A program made the translations under genes and the position numbers. Below are positions 16,340 through 23,814 of a DNA stretch of 52,094 bases, in pieces (positions within the stretch are counted from its first letter, which is position 1; each line of letters starts with the position of its first letter). The DNA is from an uncultured Rubritalea sp. (GTDB taxonomy: Bacteria > Verrucomicrobiota > Verrucomicrobiia > Verrucomicrobiales > Akkermansiaceae). The notes under the pieces are model-generated. The model was not told the DNA's origin, did no database searches, and saw only the letters and a list, made by a program, of their open reading frames with translations. The stretch is taken from NCBI GenBank assembly GCA_937132085.1, contig CAKZNV010000088.1, forward strand, positions 1 to 52,094. Reading direction: 5' to 3'.

Positions 16340-16559
16340 GCCTGAAGGGCCGTAACATAGTCCAGCCCAGTGTGCCGCGAAGCAAGCTCTGGGATACTCA
16401 TGGATAGCACACTAAGAGGCCTGAAAGGCTGACACATGCTGGTTCTAGCTGAGATTGCCGAAGCACATCTATCAGGCTTTCAGCCCTCTCTCACTTGGAA
16501 AAACTCATCTCCCCATGGCTCCACCATGGGCTGAACTATCTATCACCACGTTGTGGCTG
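16340..16559. repeat. ~220-bp dispersed repeat, copy B
   Basis: Second copy of the element at 15003-15224, same orientation, with the last ~75 bp especially alike, including the CCCATGG-ctcca-CCATGGG hairpin and 'caccacgttgtggctg'. It lies 8 bp before the stop of the homocysteine methyltransferase gene on the minus strand, so the hairpins may also help end that transcript. Together with copy A it brackets the nuclease-like and toxin-antitoxin genes. Confidence 0.85.
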
Positions 16560-16566
16560 GAATTAT

Positions 16567-17478
16567 CTATCTCACCAGAGCCTGCATGTGCTCTAGCCCA
16601 GTTCCACAACAACCACCTAGTATCTGGACTCCGTGATACTCGTGCAACTTTAACATCGCTTCAGCCCAGTCACTCACAGGATCTGCGATTGTTTCTGATG
16701 AGCCATCTAGCTTGGTCACATCCTTGCTCGATCCATTGGCCTGAATTCCTTTCAATCTGTCTAACTCCCCTATTTCATAGTGATCCAGCAGGAACTGAGG
16801 ATGAGTGCAATTTACGTAATACGCTGTCGGAGCTTTGATAAGTTGAACATCTTCATCAATGATCCGGAAGGCTTCTGGTAGTGAATGACCATCCAGAACC
16901 TTTCCATCGGAGCCAGTGCAGAAGCTAATCACGTAAGGTTTACCTGTCTTTGCCATAGCTCTCGCTATTCCAAGCGCTTCTGTCACAGATGGAAGCGTCT
17001 GAGTCTGTAGAAAGTCAGCGTCCGTCACAGCCAGTTCATTGATCTGCTGGGAATGAAACTCTTCGGCCTCTACTGCATTGGGAGCCAAATCAGGTCGATA
17101 ACAATCCCCCTTAGGCCCAGTCAATGCTCCAACTAATACGAGAGGCGCACCTATAACACTAAATTTATCTCTAACCGAAAGCATGAATGCCACAGCATCA
17201 GCATTGATATTCGGGTTTATTCCAGCCTCAGCTATTCTTTCTTTATCCACTCGCCAAGTCGGCGAAGTCAGCAACAACGGCAGATCCGCGGCCGCAGCTG
17301 CCGTAATATACTCACCATAGATTTCCGCCATGGCCGATTGAGCCACCACAGGACCATAGACTAGTGGAGCATTATACAGCGTAGGATGCAGAGTCACTGC
17401 TGGATTTCTCCGGAGCCTCTCAGCGATAGCACACTCTGCTAGGATCTTAGAATGATCAGCTAACAGAGTTTCTAACAT
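16567..17478 (-). CDS. Homocysteine S-methyltransferase family protein
   Basis: Encodes 303 residues with a TIM-barrel of the Pfam S-methyl_trans family. The three zinc-binding cysteines are present: one in the 'YVNCTHP' segment and two in 'ILGGCCGTG' near the C-terminus. Members transfer a methyl group from S-methylmethionine, SAM or betaine to homocysteine, making methionine. Length fits MmuM-type enzymes (about 300). It overlaps the upstream barstar-fusion gene by 7 bp, an unusual partner. The start at 17478 is set by this overlap and by the N-terminal MLETLLADHSKILAECAIAERLRR, which lacks the usual DGG[MT]-type first strand, so the N-terminus seems short or divergent. Confidence 0.85.
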   Translation of the reverse strand: MLETLLADHSKILAECAIAERLRRNPAVTLHPTLYNAPLVYGPVVAQSAMAEIYGEYITAAAAADLPLLLTSPTWRVDKERIAEAGINPNINADAVAFMLSVRDKFSVIGAPLVLVGALTGPKGDCYRPDLAPNAVEAEEFHSQQINELAVTDADFLQTQTLPSVTEALGIARAMAKTGKPYVISFCTGSDGKVLDGHSLPEAFRIIDEDVQLIKAPTAYYVNCTHPQFLLDHYEIGELDRLKGIQANGSSKDVTKLDGSSETIADPVSDWAEAMLKLHEYHGVQILGGCCGTGLEHMQALVR

Positions 17479-17945
17479 TTTCTACTAAAATTCAAGTCAG
17501 AGATGTTTGCCTCTTCTTCAACTCTATGGATTTGTCCACCGTTCTCTTCAATTGAATTTACTGCTATCTCTTCAACAGCAGCACGAAAATCGAGCAATTG
17601 AGAATTGATTTGTAGACCATTGATAAACCAAAAACTATATGGTAATTTCACACCGTTAATGTCGCCTGCCACCCAAGAATCGTTAAGTGCATCTAGATTA
17701 CGCCCATGCCAACTCGGCGCCTCACACTGAGGTAATACTAAGTTGTAGAATTCATCTTTCGAACAGATATTCAACCAATCAATCAAGATAGGATTTTCAC
17801 CAGCCGCTTTAGACACGATAAAACCAATAACGTTTTGGTCAGCTGTCGTAAGCGTCAAATCCTGATTCTCCACGAGACAGCCTAAAGCATCACAAACAAC
17901 TCTCCACAGAGGATGTGTTTCAAGATGTTTATATGGATGCCTCAT
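17472..17945 (-). CDS. Barstar-domain fusion protein
   Basis: Encodes 157 residues. The N-terminal ~50 residues ('HPLWRVVCDALGCLVENQDLTL..' then 'VIGFIVSKAAG') resemble a small stand-alone family of helical proteins. The C-terminal part from about 53 is barstar-like: 'SKDEFYNLVLPQCEAPSWHGRNLDALNDSW' matches the barstar signature of a helix, then G-R/N-N-L-D-A-L-x-D. Barstar inhibits barnase-type ribonucleases. No barnase-like gene is beside it; instead it is joined by a 7-bp overlap to the homocysteine methyltransferase. It may be an orphan immunity protein or have a different binding target. Confidence 0.7.
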   Translation of the reverse strand: MRHPYKHLETHPLWRVVCDALGCLVENQDLTLTTADQNVIGFIVSKAAGENPILIDWLNICSKDEFYNLVLPQCEAPSWHGRNLDALNDSWVAGDINGVKLPYSFWFINGLQINSQLLDFRAAVEEIAVNSIEENGGQIHRVEEEANISDLNFSRKC

Positions 17946-17974
17946 TTTTTTGGCACATCAAAAGATGTCTATAA

Positions 17975-19114
17975 TTACACCTCTTCGTCTGATTGGACTA
18001 CTTCGTCTTCAGCTGAATTCAAGAAGCTCTCTGGCTTGTCGTTACGATCAGCTATCTCGCCTTTGTCACTAGATGGACGATACGCAACCTTCTCACAGAG
18101 ATAGTCACGGAGTTCTTCTAGGTTTTCTTCCTGCTCTGCCGAGATAGGGATGATCTGCTGTTTAGGGAATCGCTGCTTAAGATATCCGAGATTCTCTTCA
18201 GCGCCTTCGAGATCCATCTTGTTAGCTACGATGATCCACTCAAACTTAGCAAGATCTTCATCATACATGCTGATCTCAGTTCTGAGAGTCTCAATGTCTT
18301 CAATAGGATTTCTGCCATCTACTCCAGCCATGTCCACTACGAAGAGTAGCACGTGACAACGAGTGATGTGTCTGAGGAACTCATGACCAAGGCCACGGTT
18401 CTGGTGTGCACCTTCGATGAGTCCTGGGATGTCCGCTACTGTGCAGCGCTTGAATCCAGGGAACTCGACCACCCCCACCATTGGCTTCAGTGTGGTGAAT
18501 GGATACGAACCGATTTTCGGCTCAGCAGCTGAGAGCTTGCTCACGAGAGTTGATTTACCAGCATTCGGGAATCCTACCATTCCAGCATCCGCGATTCTGC
18601 GAAGCTCGAAGTAATAAACGCCCTCTTCCCCTTCAACACCGAGAGTATGCTCTTCGGGTGAACGGTTGACTGATGATTTATAGTGGAAGTTTCCTTTACC
18701 GCCTTTGCCTCCTTGGCAAAGCACGAATTCTTGACCGTATTCAGTAAGGTCAGCTACTGGCTCAAGATCGATTCCTTCGCCACGCTCCATAGCCACTGCG
18801 TCCTTGATAGTCAGCGCTGGAGATTTATAAATCACTGTCCCTGGTGGAACTTTAGCAATACGCTTCTTACCATTTTTACCGTGCTTACGAGCACCGGCAC
18901 CATGGTCGCCGCCTTTAGCCACGAGCTTAGGATCATAGAAAAACTCCTTCAAGTTATCCGTATGTGGGCTGACCTGTAGGATCACGTCACCACCTGCGCC
19001 ACCATCACCACCGTCTGGACCACCTCTTGGTCTAAACTTCTCTCTACGGAAATGAACTACGCCATTTCCGCCGTCTCCAGCCTTACAATAAATTCTTATA
19101 TTATCTACAAACAT
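17975..19114 (-). CDS. obgE: GTPase ObgE/CgtA
   Basis: Encodes 379 residues. The glycine-rich Obg fold occupies about 1-158 ('AGDGGNGVVHFRREKFRPRGGPDGGDGGAGGDV'), followed by the G domain with G1 'GFPNAGKSTL', G2/switch 'YPFTTLKP', G3 'DIPGLIEGA', G4 'NKMD' and G5 'ISAE'. The tail after about 345 is short, acidic and lineage-specific. Obg is an essential GTPase that acts in large ribosomal subunit assembly and stress response. The usual upstream rplU-rpmA pair is not here. The gene reads away from the secreted unknown at 19298, with a 183-bp divergent promoter region between them. Confidence 0.97.
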   Translation of the reverse strand: MFVDNIRIYCKAGDGGNGVVHFRREKFRPRGGPDGGDGGAGGDVILQVSPHTDNLKEFFYDPKLVAKGGDHGAGARKHGKNGKKRIAKVPPGTVIYKSPALTIKDAVAMERGEGIDLEPVADLTEYGQEFVLCQGGKGGKGNFHYKSSVNRSPEEHTLGVEGEEGVYYFELRRIADAGMVGFPNAGKSTLVSKLSAAEPKIGSYPFTTLKPMVGVVEFPGFKRCTVADIPGLIEGAHQNRGLGHEFLRHITRCHVLLFVVDMAGVDGRNPIEDIETLRTEISMYDEDLAKFEWIIVANKMDLEGAEENLGYLKQRFPKQQIIPISAEQEENLEELRDYLCEKVAYRPSSDKGEIADRNDKPESFLNSAEDEVVQSDEEV

Positions 19115-19297
19115 CTTATTCTATCTCCTCTATCAAAAAATTGTTCTGTGCCAGCAAGCCACTCTCGTTGGTAGCCTTATAAACCTTAGCCCGTCTGCTA
19201 TAGCACGTTTTCAGCACTCAGCAACGCTAATAGCGAGAAATCTCTTAACCAGTCGCTCTGCATTGACGGATTTAAAGAACCCAGTTAGATCTAGTTC

Positions 19298-19807
19298 ATG
19301 CAAAAACGATTTAACCTCCTTTCTCTTATAGCTCTGATATTTACGATCAGTATCTTCACTAGTCACGCTAAAGAAACTGCGCCCAAAGAGATAAAATCGT
19401 GGAACAAAGAGAACACCAAGCTTTTAAAAGACATCTATATAAAGATGGTAGGCCCTGCCAACGATCGAGAATCATTCAAGAAAACCAGAGATGGAATCGC
19501 TCTTCTAGTATTTAATGCTCTAGCCTCAAAGGCTATATATAGCGATCAAGATGTAGCAGAGCTTCATTTAGTTTTCGGAAAAGACAATTTCCTCACTCCC
19601 TTACCAAGTAAAAAGAGGTTCAACATGGTGCCTCTTGTCGCCCCAAAAAGCGAAAAAAGCAAAAGAGGTCGTCAACTACTCAACACAGCTGGATCAGAAT
19701 GGTATTTAGTATTCATGCTCAATGATGAAGACAAAATCTATGATGTAGCCCTACGTCACACGACAATGAAAGAAGTATTAATGAGATTTCACGCACCTAA
19801 AGAATGA
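19298..19807 (+). CDS. Secreted protein of unknown function
   Basis: Encodes 169 residues. Residues 1-24 form a signal peptide (LIFTISIFTSHA-K). The mature part is basic, helix-rich at first (about 35-90), then with short strands including 'WYLVFMLNDEDKIYDVALRHTTMKE'. I recognise no family. It stands alone between obgE (divergent) and the SLC13 permease (convergent). Confidence 0.6.
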   Translation: MQKRFNLLSLIALIFTISIFTSHAKETAPKEIKSWNKENTKLLKDIYIKMVGPANDRESFKKTRDGIALLVFNALASKAIYSDQDVAELHLVFGKDNFLTPLPSKKRFNMVPLVAPKSEKSKRGRQLLNTAGSEWYLVFMLNDEDKIYDVALRHTTMKEVLMRFHAPKE

Positions 19808-19884
19808 ACCCATCGTGCACAAAAATTCTGTAAATTCTGCCCCATTTTGTAAATTCTGTATGAAAATCACACCTTTAAACCCTA

Positions 19885-21696
19885 TTAATAAAACGGCCAC
19901 AGGATCGGGATCAAGAAGCTGGCTATAAGCCACATGATCACAGCTAGAGGGAAACCTGCTTTGAAGAAATCGCCGAATTTATAGCCACCTGCACCGTATA
20001 CAAAGGTATTAGTCTGGTAGCCGATCGGTGTGGAGAAGCTCGCTGATGAACCGAACATGATCGCGATCACGAATGGTCTAGGGTCAACACCCATACTCAT
20101 CGCTACCGCTATTGAAAGTGGTGTAAGCAAGGCCGCTACCGCATTGTTACTAATGATTTCAGTCATCACAGCAGCTAATAGATAGACTGCGCAGAGTAGC
20201 ACTTGTGGATTATCTTGGCCTAAGAAACTGACCATCTTGTTCGCTGCAAGACGAGCTAACTCGGAGTGCTCCATCGCCATGCCGACTCCTAACATACCGA
20301 AAATCATGAAGACTACCTTCCACTCAATCGCCTTATAAGCCTCATGAGGATCTAAACAACCACTAACCATCACACCTAGCGCACAGATGAGAGCCGTCAA
20401 CACTACAGGAACAGGCATCCCCAATGGACCACTGAGCGCTCCGACTAACATGAAAATCACAAGCGCTCCGATAGCAATAGGAGCTTTCTTACTACGATTT
20501 CTAGTAGCCTTAGGCTCACTAAGGTTAATAAAGTCTTTCTCCTCGAAGAGTTCACGCATTTTCGCCCCTGGACCCTGAACTAAGAGAGTGTCACCAAACT
20601 CTAGCTTCTCATCTTCAAACCTCTCCTTCAAGTTTCTACCTCTGCGGTGAACAGCTAGAATCAACACTCCAAATCTCTGTCTAAAATTAAGCTCCTTTAA
20701 ACTCTTACCTGCCAATGAAGAATCAGGCCCTAAAATACCTTCCATGAGCACAGCAGACTCGGTGCGCATACCTTCTAGACCTAACATTTCGTTGCCTCGG
20801 ACATCGATCCCTTCAGCGCTGGAAACATCCATCACACCAGAAAGAACGCCTTTAAACACGATCTCATCGCCTTCTTCGAATTTGACCTCTGGAAGCGGTT
20901 CCCTCACTCTGCGGCTATCACGTAGCACTTCTAGCACTCTGACTTTTCTCAGCTTGCTCAGTTCACTTTCTGCAAATGTCTTTCCTAAAAGTGGTGAGTC
21001 CTTACGAACATAAGCATGAGTAATAAATTCTCTGGTCTCACTGCTATCTATCAATGTAGCAAGCGTGACACGATCAGGCAAAAGCTTCTGCCCTACTGTC
21101 ATGAGATAAACAAATGTCACACCCACAAATACCAAGCCCAACGGCAAAATCTCGAACATGCTAAACGGCTCAAGGCCCTTTTCAGTAGCAATACCTGAGG
21201 CGATCAAGTTAGTAGATGTTCCAATAATAGTCATCGTTCCACCCGCAATAGCTGCGTAGGAAAGAGGAATGAGGTATTTAGAGGCTGTGAAATCTTGTTT
21301 TCTACAGATAGCCAAAACGATCGGCATGAATACCACTACCACTGGTGTATTATTGACGAAACCTGACAGCACTGCGACGATTAGGATCAAAGCCGCTAGC
21401 ATTTTCACCGGACTCCCACCGACTAGCTTTTCAAACCAAGCACCGAGTCTATCAATCACCCCAGTCCGCTCTAGCGCAGCACTGAGAATGAACATACAAG
21501 CAACCGTAATAGGCGCAGGGTGTGAGAAAACTTTGAGAGCATAGTTGTCAGCATCCGAGTCCATGCTCAAAACTCCGCCAATCACACAGGCAAGCATGGC
21601 CCCCATCGCCACTAGCTCCGCAGACACCCATTCTTTTACAAATGCGGAGAATACGATCACCACAAGTATAGTTAAAAAGATTTGCTCTGCTGACAT
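19885..21696 (-). CDS. SLC13-family permease with two TrkA-C domains
   Basis: Encodes 603 residues. Two membrane halves (about 1-195 and 405-603) flank a cytosolic central region (about 215-390) with two TrkA-C/RCK_C domains ('SPLLGKTFAESELSKLRKVRVLEVLRD..', then 'SSLAGKSLKELNFRQRFGVLILAVHRRG'). The membrane signature 'AIAGGTMTIIGTSTNLIASG' and its second-half partner 'SASFSTPIGYQTNTFVYG' are the SNT-type motifs of the divalent anion symporter superfamily. Relatives carry dicarboxylates, sulfate or other anions with Na+. The substrate is not evident. It starts 91 bp after the putative selenoprotein gene and may be co-transcribed with it. Confidence 0.92.
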   Translation of the reverse strand: MSAEQIFLTILVVIVFSAFVKEWVSAELVAMGAMLACVIGGVLSMDSDADNYALKVFSHPAPITVACMFILSAALERTGVIDRLGAWFEKLVGGSPVKMLAALILIVAVLSGFVNNTPVVVVFMPIVLAICRKQDFTASKYLIPLSYAAIAGGTMTIIGTSTNLIASGIATEKGLEPFSMFEILPLGLVFVGVTFVYLMTVGQKLLPDRVTLATLIDSSETREFITHAYVRKDSPLLGKTFAESELSKLRKVRVLEVLRDSRRVREPLPEVKFEEGDEIVFKGVLSGVMDVSSAEGIDVRGNEMLGLEGMRTESAVLMEGILGPDSSLAGKSLKELNFRQRFGVLILAVHRRGRNLKERFEDEKLEFGDTLLVQGPGAKMRELFEEKDFINLSEPKATRNRSKKAPIAIGALVIFMLVGALSGPLGMPVPVVLTALICALGVMVSGCLDPHEAYKAIEWKVVFMIFGMLGVGMAMEHSELARLAANKMVSFLGQDNPQVLLCAVYLLAAVMTEIISNNAVAALLTPLSIAVAMSMGVDPRPFVIAIMFGSSASFSTPIGYQTNTFVYGAGGYKFGDFFKAGFPLAVIMWLIASFLIPILWPFY

Positions 21697-21787
21697 GTCA
21701 AAGTTTTAACTGATGCTCCACTTACCAGCTAGTAAAAAATACTCGATAGCTAGTCATTTCACTCAACTTACTAAGGAACAAAATCCC

Positions 21788-22138
21788 CTACTCGAAAAAA
21801 GCTTCCCACTCCGGGAGTTTGAAGCCGTTGACAGCTCCGTTTTTAGCGATAATCAATGGACGCTTCACAAGATTACCATTTTCGCTGAGAAGCTTAATAG
21901 CTTCAGTCTCGCTCATAGTAGGAAGCTTATCCTTCATACCTAGTGATCTATAGTCCATGCCCGAGCTATTAAAGAGGCGCTTAAGCCCTAAATGCTCGCA
22001 GGCAAATTCTAACTCGGCAATCGTAGGTGGAGTTTTACGAACCTGTAGCGATTCAAACTCAATACCTTTATCAGCTAACCAACTGTTAGCCTTACGACAA
22101 TTACTTCAGCCACTATAGCCGTAAATCTTTACACTCAT
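21788..22138 (-). CDS. ArsC/Spx-family redox protein with in-frame UGA (putative selenoprotein)
   Basis: Reading through one TGA (codon 11, 22106-22108) gives 116 residues with the ArsC/Spx thioredoxin-like fold. The start is MSVKIYGYSG-U-SNCRKANSWL, then a helix, the strand 'IEFESLQVRKTPPT', a helical insert 'RLFNSSGMDYRSLGMKDKLP' and the C-terminal 'NLVKRPLIIAKNGAVNGF'. In this family the codon-11 position is the catalytic Cys of C-x-x-C; here it would be a U-x-x-C pair (U11, C14). The 105 codons after the UGA are intact. A hairpin with the expected bacterial SECIS geometry lies 21 nt after the UGA. Relatives reduce arsenate or act as Spx-like regulators; function here is open. The alternative is a point-mutated pseudogene or a sequence error. 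No selA/selB/selC is in the window. Confidence 0.75.
22073..22091 (-). promoter_or_regulatory. SECIS-like hairpin
   Basis: On the minus strand GGCUAAC-AGUUG-GUUAGCU forms a 7-bp stem (one G-U pair) with a 5-nt apical loop. The loop has G at its second position and starts 21 nt after the UGA. Known bacterial SECIS rules as I recall them are a loop of 3-14 nt, a G among its first two bases and a 16-37 nt distance; all three are met. Confidence 0.65.
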
Positions 22139-22158
22139 GATCTACTATAAATTAAAAT

Positions 22159-22180
22159 AGGGAGTAGAAATCTACTCCCT
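22159..22180 (-). terminator. Hairpin terminator of infA
   Basis: AGGGAGTAGA/TCTACTCCCT is a perfect 10-bp inverted repeat around a 2-nt centre (or 9 bp with a tetraloop). On the minus strand it is followed by ATTTTAATTTAT, so it probably ends the infA transcript, just ahead of the ArsC-like gene. Confidence 0.6.
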
Positions 22181-22213
22181 TATTAAAAATCATCGAATAA
22201 TCCAATTATCCCA

Positions 22214-22537
22214 TTATCCAATACGGAATGTAATACGTGCCTTAGTAGTATCATACGGAGACATCTCCATACGCACTCTATCACCTACTACGAGACGGAT
22301 GAAACGCTTACGCATCTTACCCGAAATGTGAGCGAGAACTTCGTGACCACCAGCTAGCTCTACTCGGAACATAGTTCCAGCAAGCACGACTTTAACGATA
22401 CCCTCGATCTCGACAGACTTATCTTCACGATCGTCTACCTTCTTCTTTTTAAATGGGCGCCCTTTATTCCTGCTTGGTCTGCCTCTGCCTGAAGCACGCT
22501 TACGCGCACCTGCTCCTTTTTTTGGTCTTCCTGCTAT
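22214..22537 (-). CDS. infA: Translation initiation factor IF-1, non-canonical start, basic N-terminal extension
   Basis: The OB-fold of IF-1 is clear: '[20 protein letters not shown]', '[19 protein letters not shown]' and '[18 protein letters not shown]'. It binds the ribosomal A site during initiation. No ATG, GTG or TTG exists in frame between an upstream stop and the middle of the domain. The best start is ATA at 22535-22537, 5 nt after the strong Shine-Dalgarno AAGGAG; ATT (22538-22540) is the other choice but lies only 2 nt from it. From ATA the protein has 107 residues versus 72 in E. coli, with ~35 extra residues rich in Lys, Arg, Gly and Pro ([20 protein letters not shown]). It is monocistronic, with a hairpin upstream. 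An ATG-to-ATA change or a sequence error is the simple alternative. Confidence 0.85.
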   Translation of the reverse strand: MAGRPKKGAGARKRASGRGRPSRNKGRPFKKKKVDDREDKSVEIEGIVKVVLAGTMFRVELAGGHEVLAHISGKMRKRFIRLVVGDRVRMEMSPYDTTKARITFRIG

Positions 22538-22564
22538 AATTACTCCTTGTTTGATTAAATTTGT

Positions 22565-22581
22565 GTCTCACTTACTGAGAC
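22565..22581 (-). promoter_or_regulatory. Hairpin in infA leader
   Basis: GTCTCA-cttac-TGAGAC, a perfect 6-bp stem, lies about 28 nt upstream of the infA start on the minus strand and could shape its 5' leader. No T tract follows on that side. Confidence 0.3.
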
Positions 22582-22708
22582 GGGTGCATCATCCTTATTT
22601 ATTCACTATCCGCAACACAAAATTTGCTTTAAATAGACGATTTAATGCTGATAATCAGTCATCGAGCAAAAAAAACGCTATAAATCGAAAATTCTGCTGA
22701 GATTTGCA

Positions 22709-22737
22709 TTGACACATAGGCTCCTCCTTCCTAGGTT
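22709..22737 (+). promoter_or_regulatory. rplM-rpsI promoter candidate
   Basis: A perfect -35 TTGACA (22709-22714), a 17-bp spacer and a weak -10 TAGGTT (22732-22737). It sits directly before the structured leader at 22746. The rest of the 290-bp spacer between infA and rplM is AT-rich and holds no gene. Confidence 0.4.
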
Positions 22738-22745
22738 GCCCGCCC

Positions 22746-22793
22746 CTTCACCAGCTATTGAGCGATACATCTCTGTGCCGCTCATCGGTGAAG
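22746..22793 (+). promoter_or_regulatory. Structured leader before rplM (candidate ribosomal-protein autoregulatory element)
   Basis: Nested helices: CTTCACC (22746-22752) pairs with GGTGAAG (22787-22793), and TGAGCG (22759-22764) pairs with CGCTCA (22779-22784), with a possible ACA/TGT extension in the loop. The asymmetric internal loop (6 nt versus 2 nt) is typical of protein-binding leaders. The start codon lies 38 nt after the last helix. L13 leaders are known in other phyla; this one is a candidate only. Confidence 0.5.
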
Positions 22794-22831
22794 ATTAATA
22801 GGAACAACAAGGAACCAGACCACTTAGGATC

Positions 22832-23263
22832 ATGAAAACATTCTCAGCAAAAGCTCAAGACGTAGAGCGCAAATGGCACGTAATCGATGCCTCAAACAAA
22901 ATTCTCGGCAATGTAGCACGTGAAGCAGCAGTGCTTCTCCGCGGCAAGCATAAGCCAATCTTCACACCTCACGTTGACACAGGCGACTTCGTTGTCATCA
23001 TCAACGCTGAAAAAGTGATTCTCTCTGGAAACAAAGAGACTGACAAAATTTACACTCACTACACTGGATACGTTGGTAACCAGAAAGTAGAGAATCCAAA
23101 ATCTGTGCGTAAGCGCAAGCCAGAGCTTCTTATCGAGCGTGCTGTTAAAGGCATGATCCCACATAACAAGCTAGGTAGCGTTATCTATAGTAAGCTTAAT
23201 GTTTACGTTGGATCTGAGCACCCACACCAAGCTCAAAACCCAGAGGTTTTCGAGATTGCTTAA
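22832..23263 (+). CDS. rplM: 50S ribosomal protein L13
   Basis: Encodes 143 residues, the normal length. The L13 pattern is complete: 'RKWHVIDASNKILGNVAREAAVLLRGKHKPIFTPHVDTGDFVVIINAEKV' type core, 'YTGYVGN' and the signature 'ERAVKGMIPHNKLG'. It binds 23S rRNA early in large-subunit assembly. It is followed 30 bp later by rpsI, the standard L13-S9 operon. Confidence 0.97.
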   Translation: MKTFSAKAQDVERKWHVIDASNKILGNVAREAAVLLRGKHKPIFTPHVDTGDFVVIINAEKVILSGNKETDKIYTHYTGYVGNQKVENPKSVRKRKPELLIERAVKGMIPHNKLGSVIYSKLNVYVGSEHPHQAQNPEVFEIA

Positions 23264-23293
23264 TCTAACACTATAATCTAAACACATTTTACT

Positions 23294-23692
23294 ATGAGCG
23301 AAGTTACAAACACACCACACGCTACTGGTCGCCGCAAAAACGCTGTTGCACACGCATGGCTTACTGAAGGCACTGGAGAAATTACAATCAACAAGCGCAC
23401 ATTCGAGGAGTATTTCCCAATGCTTTCACACCAGAACGCAATTCTCGAGCCATTCCTTATCACTAACCTTCTTAAGAAATTCGACCTAAGAGTTTCTACT
23501 AACGGTGGTGGACAGACTGGCCAAGTCGGAGCTATCCGTCTTGCTATCGCACGTTCACTTATCCAGATCGACCCTGAGCTACGTCCAGTTCTCAAGGCTG
23601 CTCTACTCCTTCGTCGTGACCCACGCATGAAAGAGCGTAAGAAGTCTGGTCAGCCAGGCGCACGTAAGCGTTTCCAGTTCTCAAAGCGTTAA
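23294..23692 (+). CDS. rpsI: 30S ribosomal protein S9
   Basis: Encodes 132 residues. Family marks are 'ATGRRKNAVAHAWLTEGTGEITIN', 'GGGQTGQVGAIRLAIARSL' and the C-terminal 'RDPRMKERKKSGQPGARKRFQFSKR', whose last Arg reaches the P-site tRNA anticodon. It is the second gene of the rplM operon and is followed by a strong terminator. Confidence 0.97.
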   Translation: MSEVTNTPHATGRRKNAVAHAWLTEGTGEITINKRTFEEYFPMLSHQNAILEPFLITNLLKKFDLRVSTNGGGQTGQVGAIRLAIARSLIQIDPELRPVLKAALLLRRDPRMKERKKSGQPGARKRFQFSKR

Positions 23693-23738
23693 TCCGCCAC
23701 AGAACACAGAACTACATCTGGTTCCTATTTTCAAAGAA

Positions 23739-23768
23739 TCCGTATCTTCCGAGATACGGATTTTTTTT
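23739..23768 (+). terminator. Rho-independent terminator of rplM-rpsI
   Basis: TCCGTATCT-tccg-AGATACGGA, a 9-bp perfect stem, followed by eight T. Confidence 0.92.
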
Positions 23769-23814
23769 GTTTAAAAATTGATACAACAAATCACACTTCC
23801 TCGTATCCATACTA

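Noticed and set aside
16567-17478. Calling the homocysteine methyltransferase gene a 5'-truncated pseudogene
   Set aside because: The first strand looks short, but the three zinc-binding Cys and the length of about 300 are normal and the frame is intact.
21713-21943. A plus-strand open frame of 76 codons
   Set aside because: It lies opposite the ArsC-like minus-strand gene, shows no family pattern, and its codons are the shadow of that gene.
21788-22108. Treating the ArsC-like gene as only the part after TGA, starting at an internal codon
   Set aside because: No good start follows the TGA before the core, and the first strand and active-site loop of the fold lie across the TGA, so the read-through form is more natural. 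A pseudogene remains possible and is stated.
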